Below, one piece after another: positions 6,015 through 6,618 of a stretch of DNA of 6,618 nucleotides. A program made the position numbers and the translations under genes. The DNA comes from Clostridiales bacterium (GTDB lineage Bacteria; Bacillota; Sulfobacillia; UBA995): the NCBI GenBank assembly GCA_003517845.1, contig DOZU01000052.1:1-6618 (forward strand), given 5' to 3'. Numbering within the stretch: the first letter of the stretch is position 1; every line of letters starts with the position of its first letter. A model generated the notes under the pieces. That model was given only the letters and a program-made list of their open reading frames with translations. It made no database searches and was not told where the DNA came from.

Positions 6015-6471
6015 CCGGGCCCTCTCCTCTCACGAACTCCACGCCGGCCTCCTCCAGCAGTTGATGGGCGAGTTGGTCGGGGTAGGAGTCGACGAATACC
6101 ACTCTCCTGACGCCGGCGTTGATCAGCATCTTGGCGCAGATGACGCAAGGGGCGGATGTGCAGTACAAGGTCGACCCTTGCACGCTGATCCCATGCAGCG
6201 CTGCCTGAACCAGCGCATTCTGCTCCGCGTGCAGTCCCCGGCACAGATCATGCCGCTCTCCTGACGGCACACCCAGCCGCTCCCGCATGCATCCCGCCTC
6301 ACCGCAGTGCTCCAGACCCGCCGGGGCGCCGTTGTAGCCGGTGGTGAGGATCCGCTTGTCGCGGACCACGATCGCCCCTACCTGGCGGCGAAGACAGGTG
6401 GAGCGGCTGGCCACCGCCCAGGTGATTCCCAGGAAATAGGCATCCCAACTCGGACGGGATTTCAGGCTCAA
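5875..6471 (-). CDS. comEB: Deoxycytidylate (dCMP) deaminase, ComEB-type
   Basis: It converts dCMP to dUMP, feeding dTMP synthesis; cytosolic zinc enzyme. Seen from a TTG start at 6471: RPSWDAYFLGI (6-16), the RSTCLRRQVGAIVV region (23-36), GYNGAP (45-50), a Cys/His-rich insert with EHC (54-56) and GC (60-61), the catalytic HAE (H81, E83), and PCVIC (C109, C112) for zinc. The conserved fold ends near VEFVRGEGP (144-152), giving about 150 aa as in relatives. The frame then continues for 46 more codons of Pro/Gly/His-rich, unfamily-like sequence that lies over the MazG-like gene. A one-base shift near 6020-6030 would instead end the protein at a TGA in TTGA (6013-6011), overlapping the MazG-like start. 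The TTG start overlaps the rpiB stop as TTGA, with GAGGAG 11 bases upstream. A longer N-terminus to 6552 is rejected as it would lie over rpiB. Confidence 0.92.
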   Translation of the reverse strand: MSLKSRPSWDAYFLGITWAVASRSTCLRRQVGAIVVRDKRILTTGYNGAPAGLEHCGEAGCMRERLGVPSGERHDLCRGLHAEQNALVQAALHGISVQGSTLYCTSAPCVICAKMLINAGVRRVVFVDSYPDQLAHQLLEEAGVEFVRGEGPVELREHPNHRSAPTQPPGTDPGGHGPEADGGSGRTGKDHPDASGGE

Positions 6472-6618
6472 TGCCGGTAGCGCTCCTCGATCGCCGACAA
6501 TTTGGCCACCCGGCGTTGGTGTCTGCCGGACTGAGGGGTGGCGCCGAGCCAAGTCCGGACGACTTCCAGCGCGAGCCCGCTGCCGATGACCCGGGCCCCC
6601 AGTGCCAGCACGTTGGCG
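6468..6618 (-). CDS. rpiB: Ribose-5-phosphate isomerase B, C-terminal end, runs in from right edge
   Basis: RpiB interconverts ribose 5-phosphate and ribulose 5-phosphate in the pentose phosphate pathway. The last 50 codons are visible. They contain ANVLALGARVIG, then a helix, then the SGRHQRRVAKLSAIEE block typical of the end of RpiB, with the phosphate-contacting GRHQRRV segment. The TGA at 6470-6468 overlaps the TTG start of the dCMP deaminase, so the two are probably co-transcribed and translationally coupled. The rpiB-deaminase order agrees with Firmicutes gene order. Its presence near a transketolase operon on the other strand is probably coincidental, since rpiB belongs to the conserved minus-strand neighbourhood. 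Confidence 0.94.
   Translation of the reverse strand, partial: ANVLALGARVIGSGLALEVVRTWLGATPQSGRHQRRVAKLSAIEERYRH

Noticed and set aside
1..6618. CRISPR array, tRNA, rRNA, insertion sequence or phage genes
   Set aside because: No regularly spaced repeats, no tRNA-like cloverleaf, no rRNA-like stretch and no transposase or integrase motif was seen on either strand.

Overview
The window is a high-GC bacterial chromosome segment, most likely from a Firmicutes/Clostridia-type organism. The minus strand carries rpiB, a comEB-type dCMP deaminase and a short MazG-like protein of a type I associate with Clostridia at the right end. It carries the start of a TagO/WecA-type undecaprenyl-phosphate sugar-phosphate transferase at the left end. 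In Firmicutes the rpiB, comEB and tagO/wecA genes commonly lie together upstream of the ATP synthase operon. The lineage call is inference from gene content and order, not from a marker gene.

Layout: (1) 1-278, minus: N-terminal third of the polyprenyl-phosphate glycosyl-1-phosphate transferase, TTG start. (2) 279-432: divergent intergenic region. (3) 433-5193, plus: a tight five-gene operon made of a two-domain SCP2-like protein, a HemL-like class III aminotransferase, the two subunits of a split transketolase, and a second two-domain SCP2-like protein. Junctions are two 4-base overlaps and gaps of 26 and 15 bases. (4) 5194-5223: short convergent junction forming part of an inverted repeat. 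(5) 5224-6618, minus, in transcription order from the right: rpiB C-terminus, dCMP deaminase, MazG-like protein, then the ruins of an MNT nucleotidyltransferase/HEPN toxin-antitoxin pair.

The main point of interest is the plus-strand operon. It looks like an accessory biosynthetic cassette placed inside an otherwise house-keeping minus-strand neighbourhood. A transketolase moves a two-carbon ketol unit onto an aldehyde, and a PLP aminotransferase can convert the resulting ketone to an amine. The two flanking proteins appear to be paralogues of each other with an SCP2-like (lipid-binding) arrangement, so a hydrophobic substrate or product is plausible. If the acceptor were a fatty aldehyde, the product would have the 2-amino-1,3-diol head of a sphingoid base. 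That is a hypothesis from chemistry and context only; no substrate can be read from the sequence.

Secondary points are a deletion-fused, out-of-frame MNT/HEPN remnant, a dCMP deaminase frame that runs about 50 codons past its expected end over the MazG-like start, and repeated use of TTG start codons with TTGA stop/start overlaps on the minus strand.
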